A DNA stretch of 64,000 bases from Agapetus fuscipes (GCA_951799405.1 OX637344.1:16864001-16928000), one strand, 5' to 3'; positions 9,858-19,958 are shown, numbered from the stretch's first letter. Numbers and translations: made by a program. The notes: generated from the sequence alone by a model not told the origin.

Positions 9858-12170
9858 TTAAAAATCAGCATTGCAGATTAGCCGCCACTTCTTCCTGTCC
9901 TTGCATACTTCTTTCATTTCATCTAGAGTCATAACTTTTTTCATACAAGCTCTCCTTTTATTATGACTCTGGATATCCCATTCACTCGCTATTTCGAAAA
10001 TTTGGTCCATCCATACCTTTCTCGGTCTTCCTCTTCCACGACATCCATCAATTCTTGCAGCATATACTTTCTTCTTCATTCTTTCCTCATTCATTCTCTC
10101 CAAATGTCCAAACCATCTAAGTATACTTCTTTTAATCTTTACTTTCACACTTTCTCTTACACCGGATTCCTCTCTAACAAAATCATTCCTCACCCTATCA
10201 CTCCGTCTTTTTCCAATCATACTTCTTAAGTAATCCATTTCTACCGTATGGACTTTACTAATCTCACTTTCACTCACCGTCCAGGCTTCACTTCCATACA
10301 TCAGAGTGGGCACTAGTATACCACCGTGCACCGCCAGTCGAACATTTTTTGAAAGATTCTGGTTTTTGGTGATGCTAGCGGTAGCACCCAGTACGCACCT
10401 GCCTTTCATTATTCTTCTTTCAAATTCACCGGTCATTCTTCCATCTTTTTCAAACTTACTTCCCAGATATACAAACTCATTTACGACATCAACATTCATT
10501 CCATTAATTTTAAATTCATAATTCATACTTTCATCATCTCTTTCAAAAATCAATACTTTCGTCTTACTTGCATTCAACTTCAAATGGTTACCTAACAAAG
10601 CTTCATTCAATCTAGAGAGCATTGTTTGCAATTCTACTGCAGAATCAGATACAAGAACTGCATCATCTGCATACAGTAGAACACTCACTTTGCTCTCTCC
10701 TATCATCAATCCACAATCATTAAGTCTAGCATCCCTGACACACTTGTCCATCACTATGTTAAATAGCCATGGACTCATCACACATCCTTGCCACACACCC
10801 TTATACACTTCAAACCACTCACTATACTCACCATCAATACGGACACATGCCTTACTATTTTCATAGTTTGCATGCACCGCACCTAGGAGAGCCCCATTCA
10901 CTCCGTATGCTTTCAAAACATCCCATAACATACCTCTGTCCACTGAGTCAAAAGCCTTTTCCAGATCTACAAAGGCCGTGAACAGCTTCCGCCTCACCGA
11001 CAATTGTTTTTCAACAAGTTGTCGTAGAGTAAAAATCTGATCAACACAGCCTCTACCGGCCATAAATCCGGACTGTATATCGGAAATCCTTTCACTAGTA
11101 GTCAGAATCACATTTTTTATAATCACCTTACAGAAGACTTTTCCTGGTATACTGAGTAGACTGATTGGTCTGAAGTTCTGACAGTCTTTTTTGTCCCCTT
11201 TACCTTTGTAAATGGGAACAATGACTGCTTTCCTCCAATCCATCGGTACTACTCCTGCATTCACACAAAGCTTACATAATTCGTACATCCAATCTATCAC
11301 ACATTCACCTCCTGCTTTCAACATTTCACCATTTATACCATCAAACCCAGCAGACTTCCCATTCTTCAGACGTGAAATAGACACTTTCATTTCTTCTTTC
11401 AAAATATTCAATTCATTCTCTTCATCTATCTGTTCATAAATTCTTCTTTCACCCTGACCAAAAATTTCTTGAAAATAGTTCTTCCATCTCTTGCATACTT
11501 CTTCATTCTCCCATACCATCTCACCGGCAGCACTTTTGACTCCCGGAGTGGTCAATGCAGAAGATTTATTTCTATCCGCATTGATCCACCTCCAAAATTC
11601 TTTCTTACTGTCGGTGAAACTTCTGTTAATCCTTTCATCAATCTTTCTTTGTTCATTCATCTTGCTTTCATAAATTATAGTCTTCGCCATTCTCTTAGCT
11701 GTCTTATATTCGTCTTCTAGCTTTCTATCATTTCTATCATTCAGCCAATTTTCATAACACTTTTTCTTAACTTTCACAGCTTCTTTCACTCTATCATTCC
11801 ACCAGGCATCTCCTTTCAATCTTCCACCTTTCGTTACCCCACATGCTTTTTTAGCGCATTCAGTCATTCCTTCTTTCAGATCTTTCGACATACTTTCAAT
11901 ATCTTTTCCACACACACTCTTCTCAAGTTCACTCACACTTAAAATTTTGTGGAGCTCTGATACATACTTCTCTTTCACATTTTCTTCATTCAGCCTTTCT
12001 ACTTTTATTCTAGGCAATCTTACTTGCCTCTTGCGTTTCTTCTTTCTTACTTCACCAATCATTATTTTGGCACATAAGAGATAGTGGTCACTGCCTATTT
12101 CAGGCCCCCGGTAGACACGGCTATCTCTTACGGCTCCTCTCAATCTTTCATCCACACAGATGTAGTCAAT
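9858..12170 (-). CDS. LINE-A reverse transcriptase, 5'-partial
   Basis: Open for 770 codons from the truncation point (IDYICVDERLRG) to the stop. The annotated region starts mid-protein, so no true start codon is present. It begins with the end of an apurinic-type endonuclease domain (IGSDHYLL, about 25-33 residues in). The reverse transcriptase follows with KSAGFDGINGEMLK, NFRPISLLS, FVDLEKAFDSVD (near residue 397), GVWQGCVMSPWLF and the catalytic YADD (near residue 499). The C-terminal part has LRWFGHLERM, GRGRPRKVWMD and MKEVCKDRKKWRLI. The enzyme copies its own RNA into DNA at a nicked target. The order endonuclease-RT with no RNase H and the short C-terminus suggest the RTE group, though related clades are possible. 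No frameshift or stop was seen. Confidence 0.85.
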   Translation of the reverse strand: MDYICVDERLRGAVRDSRVYRGPEIGSDHYLLCAKIMIGEVRKKKRKRQVRLPRIKVERLNEENVKEKYVSELHKILSVSELEKSVCGKDIESMSKDLKEGMTECAKKACGVTKGGRLKGDAWWNDRVKEAVKVKKKCYENWLNDRNDRKLEDEYKTAKRMAKTIIYESKMNEQRKIDERINRSFTDSKKEFWRWINADRNKSSALTTPGVKSAAGEMVWENEEVCKRWKNYFQEIFGQGERRIYEQIDEENELNILKEEMKVSISRLKNGKSAGFDGINGEMLKAGGECVIDWMYELCKLCVNAGVVPMDWRKAVIVPIYKGKGDKKDCQNFRPISLLSIPGKVFCKVIIKNVILTTSERISDIQSGFMAGRGCVDQIFTLRQLVEKQLSVRRKLFTAFVDLEKAFDSVDRGMLWDVLKAYGVNGALLGAVHANYENSKACVRIDGEYSEWFEVYKGVWQGCVMSPWLFNIVMDKCVRDARLNDCGLMIGESKVSVLLYADDAVLVSDSAVELQTMLSRLNEALLGNHLKLNASKTKVLIFERDDESMNYEFKINGMNVDVVNEFVYLGSKFEKDGRMTGEFERRIMKGRCVLGATASITKNQNLSKNVRLAVHGGILVPTLMYGSEAWTVSESEISKVHTVEMDYLRSMIGKRRSDRVRNDFVREESGVRESVKVKIKRSILRWFGHLERMNEERMKKKVYAARIDGCRGRGRPRKVWMDQIFEIASEWDIQSHNKRRACMKKVMTLDEMKEVCKDRKKWRLICNADF

Positions 12171-12384
12171 AATACAAATGTAAGATTCAAAAATGCATTA
12201 TTGTTAGGTATAATGAAATAAAATTAGGCGAAAATATTCGAGCAAAAAAGAAATAAATAAGTGAATTAAAACTTTGTTTCCATTTAAATTTTTTAAATAA
12301 TTAAAAATGGACTTTCACTGTGTTAATAAATCCACCCTAAAAAATATAATTTTTATAATGATTAATAATTCTAATTTCAAATAT

Positions 12385-12490
12385 TTTACTAACTCCAACC
12401 TTTTAACTAAGTCCAACCTATTTACAAAGTCCAACTTTTTTGCTTGGATCAACCTTTTTACGAACTCCAACCTTTTTGCAAAGCCAACCC
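12385..12490 (+). repeat. Degenerate 18-20-bp tandem repeat
   Basis: About five units of the type CCAACCTTTTTACNAASTC, related to the units at 8030-8098. Confidence 0.75.
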
Positions 12491-12844
12491 CGAAAAAAAA
12501 TCTCTGTCACATTGTCATTCGTGGAGAATCAACCCAACGCAGAAAACACAAAAAGACTTGACCAACTTTTTCATCCGCCCAAAATGAGCATCCGGCATTT
12601 TTTTTATAAATCTCATTTCTTTGTATGTTTTTGGATAATTTAAAAACGTCCCACGCCGCTCTATTATCTTTGTTATTTTGAAAAGTTGATCAAATCAAAA
12701 GTCTTCTTTTTCTCTTTGTAATGTACTATTTTTTGGCATTGATTCTAGTTCTTCTTTTTATAAGTAGATATTTTGATTTGTTGATTTGGGATTTCCTCTT
12801 GTAATGCAGAAGTTAGCTGCTCCTCCATATTTTTTGTAGTCAGC
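12491..12844. other. No gene seen
   Basis: AT-rich, with short frames only and no recognised repeat. Confidence 0.45.
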
Positions 12845-13137
12845 CTGTAAGACGCTGGCCAACGCAACGCAACTTAGCTACACATATGGTATAACTTCTT
12901 GCCAGCTTTCCTCCGGACCCGGCCTCGCGCGAACCATTTCAGTTGAAGTGTTGCTTTTCCAGCTCCCAAGGGGGCAGGTCCTCATTTCTTGTAAAGCCTG
13001 AGTAAACATTGCCTGTATTTTTATTTTGGGTTTGAAATAAACACCGAAACGGGAAATCATTTCTGACACCCTCTTTAGGGATCGCATCCTAGCTCCCGGC
13101 ATGGAATGCAAGCATTCTACCAACTGAACTATAGACC
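12845..13137 (-). repeat. tRNA-derived SINE-B
   Basis: On the minus strand the head reads TATAGTTCAGTTGGTAGAATG (A box), CTTGCATTCCATGCC, then a degraded B-box region, and the body has GAAATGATTTCCCGTTTCGG. It ends near the GGCAAGAAGTTATACC block. Confidence 0.8.
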
Positions 13138-13147
13138 GAACGTTGTA

Positions 13148-13361
13148 GGAGCTTGATCGTCGATATTAAGCGTCATTTCTCAAGCAATACCCAGTTTCTG
13201 TAAGGCTGGATGGACCTTTGTAAAGGCTTTTGAATTTTTCAACCATGCGAAGAGCATATTTGAAAATATAATTGGTGAATATATTTTTGTGCTCAGCCGG
13301 GATTCGAATCCACGGCATTCCGTTTACGCATCCGAAACGTTACCGCTAGACTACGGATCTG
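13148..13361 (-). repeat. tRNA-derived SINE-A
   Basis: Minus-strand head TAGTCTAGCGGTAACG (A box) and GGATTCGAATCCCGGC (B box), body to TTTACAAAGGTCCATCCAGCC and a decayed 3' part. Confidence 0.8.
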
Positions 13362-13371
13362 TTGTACCATG

Positions 13372-13490
13372 ATCAAAGTTATCCCATTTTCATCCATGCG
13401 GTCTGCATGGTCCCTCCAGGACCGTCTCTTCTTCCTACTCCATCTTACTCCTCTATGTTCTCAGTGCCGCAAATACTTAGCTGGTTTCCG
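13372..13490 (-). mobile_element. LINE-F fragment
   Basis: Matches the block at 53090-53180 (ATGCGGTCTGCATGGTCC..., GTGCCGCAAATACTT), which is part of an RT C-terminal coding segment there. Confidence 0.55.
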
Positions 13491-13709
13491 AGTGCCTTTA
13501 TCAGTCTTGTAACTCTAGTTTATTTTATGTTTTATTTTCATATAATGTTCTCATAGATTGATACTGGTTTGCTATAGCCGCTATAGGTACAAACACTTAA
13601 CTAGGATTATAATATACGAAAATATTCGCTTATAACACAATTTTAATTGCGCAAAACATGCAATTCTTCATAATGGCGTCCTCTATAAAGGTTAACCAGT
13701 ATCCTACTA
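13491..13709. other. No gene seen
   Basis: AT-rich, with no recognised repeat. Confidence 0.4.
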
Positions 13710-13766
13710 TCTTTAATCTATAATCTAAGTCGCAAAGATACTTCAACACTTGAGATTCATACATCA
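13710..13766 (-). repeat. LINE-A extreme 3' end fragment
   Basis: AATCTATAATCTAAGTCGCAAAGATA is the minus-strand terminus and tail of LINE-A. Confidence 0.6.
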
Positions 13767-13772
13767 TCTATA

Positions 13773-14158
13773 CGCTCCCCCCAGTTCTCGTTTGCCGTAT
13801 AGACCAATTCTGTCAAATGTGACTTTTTAATGCAGTTGTCTTAAGAATCAAATTCTACACAATCTGAGTTAAGAATAAACGTAAAACTCGATAATGTGAG
13901 AGTTGTTTTATATATTTTTTAATCAATTTCCTGTTTTCATAAGACACATTGGTCCAGTACCTACACATGCAAGCATTGCTCATGTAAAATTAGCTTCATG
14001 GTCTATACGGTAAACAATAACTAAGGCAGCGAGTTGTTTTAAATATTTTTGAAATCAATTTCCTGTTTTCATAAGACACATTGGTCCAGTACACATGCAA
14101 ACATTGCTTATGTAAAATTAGCTTAATTTTAATACGGCAAACAAAAACTAAGGCAGCG
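13773..14158. mobile_element. MITE-E with duplicated 3' half
   Basis: A first copy (13773-14031) shares ends and blocks with 1025-1306. Its right half, CCTGTTTTCATAAGACACATT through CTAAGGCAGCG, is repeated at 14032-14158. Confidence 0.65.
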
Positions 14159-14159
14159 T

Positions 14160-14250
14160 ATAATCTAAGGTGCAAAGATATAACATTTAAAGCTCATATC
14201 AAATGCATGCCCACAAACAAACACGTGTAGTTCGCGCTTACAAAACAGCT
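14160..14250 (-). repeat. LINE-A 3' end fragment
   Basis: Minus-strand terminus GCACCTTAGATTATAC to CGCGAACTACACGTG. Confidence 0.75.
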
Positions 14251-14737
14251 GTGACGCTCCACACGTGTCTTTCTATTGCTCGAACAATAATGTTTTGAAG
14301 AAAACAATAGAAAAATCCATCCAATTTTATGACGCTCCAAAGAAACGAGATTTCGCAGGTTGCTTCTGCTCGTCGGGTGGTGAAATTAGATCATGCCCTA
14401 GACGGGGAACGATTCAGTGACTGGATTTTACTGCTAAGGTGAACCGAAGACTTCTGAAAACATTTCTTAGTACCGGTCTAATGGGGCAGATCAAAGGGGG
14501 CTTTGGATCCGGGTTCAGTGATTTTCGGCAATTAAAGAGAAAAAAGCATGAAATCCGATTACCTGATTGAAACCAGCATAGTTTTATTTGGGAAATTTGC
14601 AATTTAGCCCTGCGCATAGTTTGCCGAAATCTTCTGGACGGGTTGAGGGTTCTTAACCCGTACCAAAAGCAAAAATTGATTTATCTTAGGCACGCATTTT
14701 AGCTGCATATACAGAGAAACAGCTAAGCCCTTAATAT
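14251..14737. other. No gene seen
   Basis: Less AT-rich than its surroundings. The 67-codon minus-strand frame is unrecognised. Confidence 0.4.
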
Positions 14738-15044
14738 TGTTGCGAATTTAGGATTTGAAGTACTCACGCGCGCTTGAACATGTACGCTAGTAAGTAGAAC
14801 AATCTGGCTCTATTATGATGGTAGTAGTAAGGTTCATAGAACGGTGGTCTGGTACAAGCGAGAGATCGAATCATCTGGAATATGCAAGAATGATTATTTT
14901 TTTTACCTTTATATATAAAGACTGCAAAGGGCATTAGTGGATTAGTTGCATCCTACATTTGGGCGTGAATACAATATACGCAGAGATTATCAATTATTGT
15001 AAATTCAGAACCAAACCGTGTAAAATAAATTATGTTAAAACAAA

Positions 15045-16557
15045 TACAAACAAATAAAAATAAAAATGTTAAAACAAACAGGATTGGAATATGTGGCAGT
15101 GTGAGGAAATGGATTTGCAGTTTCATGCAGTATAGAACTCAGCAGGTACGCATTAATAAGATAGTAAGCTCTAGAAAAATAACGCGATTCGGAATTCCGC
15201 AAGGCACCGTCCTTGGACCAATATTGTTTATTATTTATGTCAATGAGATATTCTCTCTGCCGATCACATCCTCAATCCTGTCCTTTGCTGATGATACGGC
15301 TATGATTGTGAGGGGAGGGTCATGGGTAGAGGTGGTTCGCAGAACGAACGTGGAATTAACCATACTTAAAAATTGGTTCGACAAAAATTTCCTGTCTCTG
15401 AATACCGAAAAAACAAATTTTATTCCATTCTCTCTCTACAATAGGGGTCTTCCTTTTTCACTTAGTATAGCAATACATAGCTGTACTAACTTCTTGGTCA
15501 GTGGAACTGCGTGCTCCTGCTCATGCCCCCTAATTTCTCAAGCGGAGAGTGTTAAATATCTAGGTATTAAAATAGATTCCAGAATTAGATGGAAGGAGCA
15601 TGTAGAAACAACTATTGAAAGACTAAGGAAAATTTACTATGTATTCCGCAAAATTAGAGATATTCTAGAGGTAAAAACTTTGAAATCTACCTATTTTGCG
15701 CTTGGACAGTCATTGATGCAGTATGGAATGGTCGGATGGGGCGGCACATTTAAAACAACACTCGAGCCTCTTAGGGTGGTGCAGAGAATGGTTATCAAAA
15801 TAATGTTAAAGAAGCCTTTCGACTATTCCACATTGCAATTATATCATGACTTTCCGGTGCTAACAATTGACCAATTGTATAAGAGAGCGGCTCTCTACCA
15901 AGTTCATAAGGATTACTTTATCCACGGATATAATCCGGGGGATATTGTAATCCCGAGTGGTAGATCGCGTAGAGAGTCGCTTGTAATCAAAGTTCCTAGA
16001 AAGAATACAACAACCGGCCAACATCACTACGATTATTTGGGTGTAAGGTGGTACAATGCACTTTTTTACAGGTATAAGCATGATAAGCACGCAGATCCTA
16101 AGGCCATTAAGTACATGATCAGCAAATATTTGAAAGAGGTGTAAATAGTTGAGTGTTTATATTTAATTGGTTTTTTGTATATTATTCTTATCATTATTAT
16201 TTTTGTTATTTTTTTCATATATCTACATATGTGTATATATGTATAATTCCTATTTCTGTATTTTCTATTTAAACATGTTACCTCTTTATGTTATTTTATT
16301 TTATTTTTTGTCTTTCTGTTTTTGCTGAGTAAATGACTAAATGGTGTATACATATATTATTTTTGTTTTTATGATTTTTATCTATTAAGTGATTAATTTT
16401 AAGTTAAGATAAGTTGGAATCCTCCCCAAAACACAAGCTATGCTTACTTTGGGGAGTATTTATTGTAATTAGATTTTTAAAATTTATTTTTATTGTAATA
16501 CTTTGTACATATTGATAAAAACAATAAAGACCTTATGATTATGATTATGATTATGAA
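15045..16557 (+). mobile_element. LINE-D, 5'-truncated copy 1
   Basis: From about 15077 it matches the LINE-D copy at 28478-30557, with roughly ten substitutions over the shared coding part by eye. It ends in TTATGA tandem units. Left of 15077 is about 30 bp of A-rich filler that repeats target sequence (ATGTTAAAACAAA occurs twice). Confidence 0.85.
15077..16144 (+). pseudogene. LINE-D reverse transcriptase, N-terminally truncated
   Basis: About 355 codons of RT sequence are open to the stop. The first codons of the open frame (from 15032) come from flanking LTR/filler sequence, not from the element. Visible are RIGICGSVRKWICS, GIPQGTVLGPILFIIYVNEI and the catalytic FADD within SILSFADDTAMIV, followed by a long thumb/C-terminal region to ISKYLKEV. 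The fingers and first palm aspartate region are missing, so the copy cannot be active alone. Relationship: the L2/CR1/Daphne-like group, judged from motif style and the short tandem tail. Nearly identical to the 28.5-kb copy, so inserted recently. Confidence 0.8.
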
Positions 16558-16819
16558 ATAGTTGCAGTTTAATTTAAAAAAAAAAACAGTAAAACCATAA
16601 TAATATAATTAGAGCCTTCAAAAGTAATTGAAACCTACGTCTTCACAAGCAAATAAATAATCATTCTAGTGGATGTGGATGGCGTAAGACTGCCCATTTA
16701 ACATGTAAAAATTAACCCACACGCTTTTAGGAAAACGAGGTACCTGAAATATACAACTTGCAGATAATATCATTGAGACACATTTATAGAGTACCCGTTA
16801 TTAACATGTAGCCTTAACG

Positions 16820-17520
16820 AGGTCAGAAGAACTTTCAGGGTCTTGTAGAGACCCTTTTTTTAAGCGTCTTCGTTTTTTCAAGTACTACGATAGTCCTCTA
16901 CGAGACTTTATTTTTACAGCACTTTGGCAGACTCCACAAAAGTCTAGAAAGTCTCTTGCAGGGTCTGATAATTTTGTAGAGCTTTAAAGTTTCGTAGTCT
17001 TGTACAGTGCAATAAAAATCAAAAGTCACGTAGATACTTTTAAAGTCCTATTAAGTTTTGTTTAGACTCTATGAGACTCGATGGGGCTCTACGAGACTCT
17101 ACGTGATTTTACAAGACTTTATAATACTCTACGGGACTCTACGAGACTTTACAAGGCTCTACGAGACTCTACACGACTTTATAAGACTCTACGAGACTTT
17201 ATAATACTCTACGGGACTCTACGAGACTTTACAAGGCTCTACAAGACTCTAAAAGACTTTATAAGACTCTACGAGACTTTATAATACTCTTCGGGGCTCT
17301 ACGAGACTTTACGAGACTCTACGGGACTCTACGAGACTTAACAATACTCTACGGGACTCTACGAGGCTCTACGAGACTTTACAAGGTTTTATGAGACTCT
17401 TCAATACTATAAAAAACATATTAAGAGTTTTCGTACCTCTATAAGATCCTAAGAAATATTTTAAGACTCTCAAACATGCACCAATTCCAAGGAGACTGTG
17501 CAAACCTCTACGAGACGCGT
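16820..17520. repeat. Minisatellite, 10-bp core with 80-bp higher order
   Basis: The core, 17041-17400, is an exact 10-bp beat of ACTCTACGAG / ACTTTAYAAK units. A longer string beginning ATAATACTCTACGGGACTC recurs about every 80 bp (17120, 17200, 17280). Units become irregular toward both edges. Open frames in it are by-products of the repeat. Confidence 0.9.
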
Positions 17521-17660
17521 AGAGGTCTGTCCGGGCTACGTCAGATACAGCTCGCTGGTTCGACCTCAGGAAATTGAACCAAGTCGTCCGAAACTTCAAT
17601 GACATAACGTTAATAATAACTTGGTTTGAATAATACTATGGAACTCTAACTAACTGTTAA

Positions 17661-17735
17661 ACACTGGGAGTTGTCTAGTGGTTAACGCCTCAGACTTGAT
17701 ACATTATTATCTATTGGGTTCTAATTTTTTGGAAT
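17661..17735 (+). repeat. Possible SINE head (tRNA-like)
   Basis: TTGTCTAGTGGTTAACGCC resembles an A box, and TGGGTTCTAATTT sits where a decayed B box would be. Weak. Confidence 0.3.
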
Positions 17736-17843
17736 TAATAATGCTTTTCCACAATCATTTTGTAGTTGTATTATTATTTAGGTTCCTTTAAGTTTGATTT
17801 GTAACCGACCACTCATACTGAAAAAAATGTTTTACTTTGTTAA

Positions 17844-18560
17844 TGATGATGATGATGATGATGATGGATGATTTCTTTCCTGTGGCGCCATTTAATGGTC
17901 CAGGACCATCTCAAGGGCGCCATGGCTTCTGGAGAAAAGTAGTGTCTTCAGTTCCTTTCTGAAGGTGGTGGTAGGCTGGTTCGCGCGAACACCGATGGGT
18001 AAATTGTTCCAGGCAACCGGCCCGGCCGCGTGTTCCCATTCCTAGACCTAAAAGGAATGTTCACTCAGAAATGCACACGGAAGTATCATACCCTAAATCT
18101 GCCGTTATTGTTTCTTACACTTTATGGTCTTAGCAAAAAAGTGACAGTAATGAAAAAAATCAAGCATGTTTATTAATTTTTTATCTTAATTATAAAGTTT
18201 AAACAAAATATATAACTTAAAAATTGCGACCACAAAAAAATATTTAAAAAAAATACGTTTTTTTCACTTCTGTAGCTACTTTCTCGTGTGTGCTATGTTT
18301 TGGAAATATTTTTTTTCATTCTATTTATAGAACTATACATTGTATTGTGTAGTATCGAAACCGTTTTTTTATAATGTCAATAGTTTTTGAGTAAATATGG
18401 AAAAACTGAAACTACTTGATGAATTAAATTTTTTCCGTGTGCTTGTCTGAGTAAACATTCCTTTTAGGTCTAGGAATGGGAACACGCGGCCCGGCCACCG
18501 CAAAGCTTCTGTCTGCAAAATTTGATGTGTTTGCTCTATTGGGCACTATAACCTTGTTGA
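17844..18560 (-). mobile_element. CR1/L2-type LINE 3' end, split by a TIR element
   Basis: The minus strand reads DRSFAVAGP, is broken by the 460-bp element, then continues WNNLPIGVRANQPTTTFRKE and LKTLLFSRSHGALEMVLDH before a stop. The 3' end is a CAT/ATC triplet run (17844-17865). This is the usual last segment of a CR1/L2 reverse transcriptase. Confidence 0.75.
18028..18487. mobile_element. Non-autonomous TIR element with 9-bp TSD (Mutator-like)
   Basis: TIRs of about 55 bp with a few mismatches begin GCGTGTTCCCATTCC at both ends. The flanks are GGCCCGGCC at 18019-18027 and 18488-18496. Removing the element and one flank copy restores the LINE reading frame (FAVAGPVAWNNLP), which proves the boundaries. 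The interior is AT-rich and non-coding. A 9-bp TSD is typical of MULEs. Confidence 0.85.
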
Positions 18561-18850
18561 CAGCAATGTCATCCCTGTGTCAGAGAACGTCGGCAAGAGT
18601 TACAGGGTTCATCTAAGCCTTTAGTGTTATTAAAAGCGTTATTCACTTGTGTTTGATTGTGATAACGTGTAGATATGGGTAAAATTGACTACTCATATTG
18701 TAGAAATTGTGTCACTTTCACCAATGCTACTCCTTTTTCAGAAAGAGTCGGCATTAGTTGTAGGGTATAATTTTATTTGAAATATGGAAGTATTTTGTAG
18801 GTACACTTTTAACATGTGGAATATCAAACATAAACGTGTTAACTTGTGAT
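18561..18850 (+). repeat. Two diverged LINE-A 3' end fragments
   Basis: CAGCAATGTCATCCCTGTGTCAGA...GGCAAGAGTTACAGGG (18561-18670), then CTACTCATATTGTAGAAATTG...AGTTGTAGGGT (18690-18850). Confidence 0.65.
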
Positions 18851-19035
18851 CTATCTATCTATAATCTAAGTTGTAAAGATATGTTAACATTCAAAGCTCA
18901 TATCAAATGCATGCCCACTACAGATAAGTAAAAAGTTCGCGCTTACAAATGCTGGATGTGTCCAAACTCAAATAATATAAACCCTGCAGCTTTTGCTGAC
19001 CTTCCCTGGAACAGGGGTGACATTGACATAAACTA
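18851..19035 (-). repeat. LINE-A 3' end fragment
   Basis: Minus strand from the TTATAGA tail (ATAATCTAAGTTG on plus) to the CCTG-CAGGG hairpin near 19010. Confidence 0.8.
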
Positions 19036-19040
19036 AATAT

Positions 19041-19097
19041 TGTTGCGAACTTGAAATACGTGCGTTTACAAATATATACATCAAAGTGACTACGCAC
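19041..19097 (+). repeat. LTR 5' fragment
   Basis: TGTTGCGAACTTGAAATACGTGCG matches the start of the LTRs at 14738 and 24068. Confidence 0.5.
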
Positions 19098-19285
19098 ACA
19101 TTTATATTTTCAAATTTGCTCTTCGCTGGGTTGAAAAATTCGTAAACCTGTACCAAAGACCGGTCATCAAAAGGTCCATCCAGCTTTACAGCAACTGGGT
19201 CTTGCTTGTGAATTGGCGCTTTCTGCAGCGACGACCAAGCTCGCAGAGGGCTCTTGGGGTGTGATCACACAAAAACAGTTGTAGA
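19098..19285 (+). repeat. SINE-A body, headless
   Basis: Runs from TTATATTTTCAAATTTGCTC through AAGGTCCATCCAGC to the tail-1 block GAGGGCTCTTGGGGTGTGA. Confidence 0.75.
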
Positions 19286-19437
19286 GCTCCGGTCATTTGT
19301 AAAGACTTATGATTTTTTCAACTCAGCGGAGAGCAAATTTGAAAATATAAATGGTATATTTTTTGTGCTCCGCCGGGATTCGATCCCACAGCCTTCCATT
19401 CAGAGTCCGATGTTTTACCACTGAACTACAGGCCGGT
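19286..19437 (-). repeat. SINE-A fragment
   Basis: Minus-strand head with TAGTTCAGTGGTAAAAC (A box) and GGATCGAATCCCGGCGG-like B box. It is inverted relative to its neighbour. Confidence 0.75.
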
Positions 19438-19958
19438 CTACATAAATGTATTCTATTGATTGCTATAGATCAGTCCACAAGGATATTCATATAAAGCATT
19501 TTGTCCTTTCTAACTTATTCCATTATTTCACCAACTCCGTAACAGCTCTCACGAGTTGTGATGTAAAGCAATAAAGCCGGGGCGTTATCGAGTTATTGCC
19601 TCTTCAGGCTGCTCGCTCCTGAACCAGGAAAACTCCCCCAGCCTTTTAATGCAAACGGAAGTTAACTCCGCTAACTCACTTAGTTAACTCTGTATTAATC
19701 AACCTGTTGGGAGCGGATCGAAGTTAACTGACCTCCAAATCAAATACAACCAAGAGAGTTAACTAATGTTAACTTTCACAACAAGTTCTGTTATAAAACA
19801 TTAACATCTGCGTTTTAAATGGTATGTGTATTAAGAATAAAAAAACATTTTATTTTATTTAAAGGAAGACAAAATATGATTCAGCTCTTATGTCTAATAT
19901 AATCTCATTTAATATTTTTAGGGGTTTGGTGGTTTACACAGTGAAATTCCATTGTATA
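19438..19958. other. No gene seen
   Basis: Contains a GTTAACT-rich stretch (19665-19790) where GTTAACTTTCA-, GTTAACTGAC- and GTTAACTCTG-type words recur. No coding signal. Confidence 0.4.

Larger units (their letters stand above)
9482..12170 (-). mobile_element. LINE-A (RTE-like), 5'-truncated, with 10-bp TSD
   Basis: Bounded by the direct repeat AATACAAATG at 9472-9481 and 12171-12180. On the minus strand it holds part of the endonuclease, a full reverse transcriptase, a 3' UTR (from about 9857) and a tail of 7-bp units (TTATAGA). It is the longest LINE-A copy here and the reference for the roughly 40 fragments. The 5' end is cut within the endonuclease. Confidence 0.9.
9282..12303. mobile_element. 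Foldback element with hammerhead-like hairpin, split by LINE-A
   Basis: Arms 9282-9361 and 12224-12303 are about 80-bp near-perfect inverted repeats (TTAGGCGAAAATATTCGAGC... on both). On the minus strand the left arm is preceded by GAAGATGCCTCATT, so the arm starts inside a GCCT/AGGC hairpin followed by GAAA. LINE-A was inserted between the arms later. Relatives are at 19959-20124 and 25070-25190. The motif resembles hairpins of Penelope-like elements, but no reverse transcriptase of that class is present. Confidence 0.6.
14738..16600 (+). mobile_element. Solo LTR split by LINE-D
   Basis: Begins TGTTGCGAATTTAGG and shares GGTTCATAGAACGG, GGAATATGCAAGA, AACCAAACCGTGTAAAATAA and TTGCAGTTTAATTTAAAA with the complete LTR at 24068-24404. 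LINE-D sits between the GTTAAAACAAAT block and the TTGCAGTTTAATT block. The 3' edge is decayed, so its position is approximate. Confidence 0.7.

Noticed and set aside
9282..12303. A DNA transposon encoding the reverse transcriptase between its inverted repeats
   Set aside because: The RT belongs to LINE-A, which has its own 10-bp TSD inside the arms.
17081..17284. 67-residue frame of RLYKTLRDF repeats
   Set aside because: Produced by the 10-bp minisatellite.
18027..18488. 4-bp TSD CGCG for the element at 18.0-18.5 kb
   Set aside because: Possible at first sight, but the LINE reading frame is restored only with the 9-bp TSD GGCCCGGCC.
19098..19437. A single long hairpin gene or microRNA precursor
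   Set aside because: The inverted symmetry comes from two SINE-A fragments in opposite orientation.
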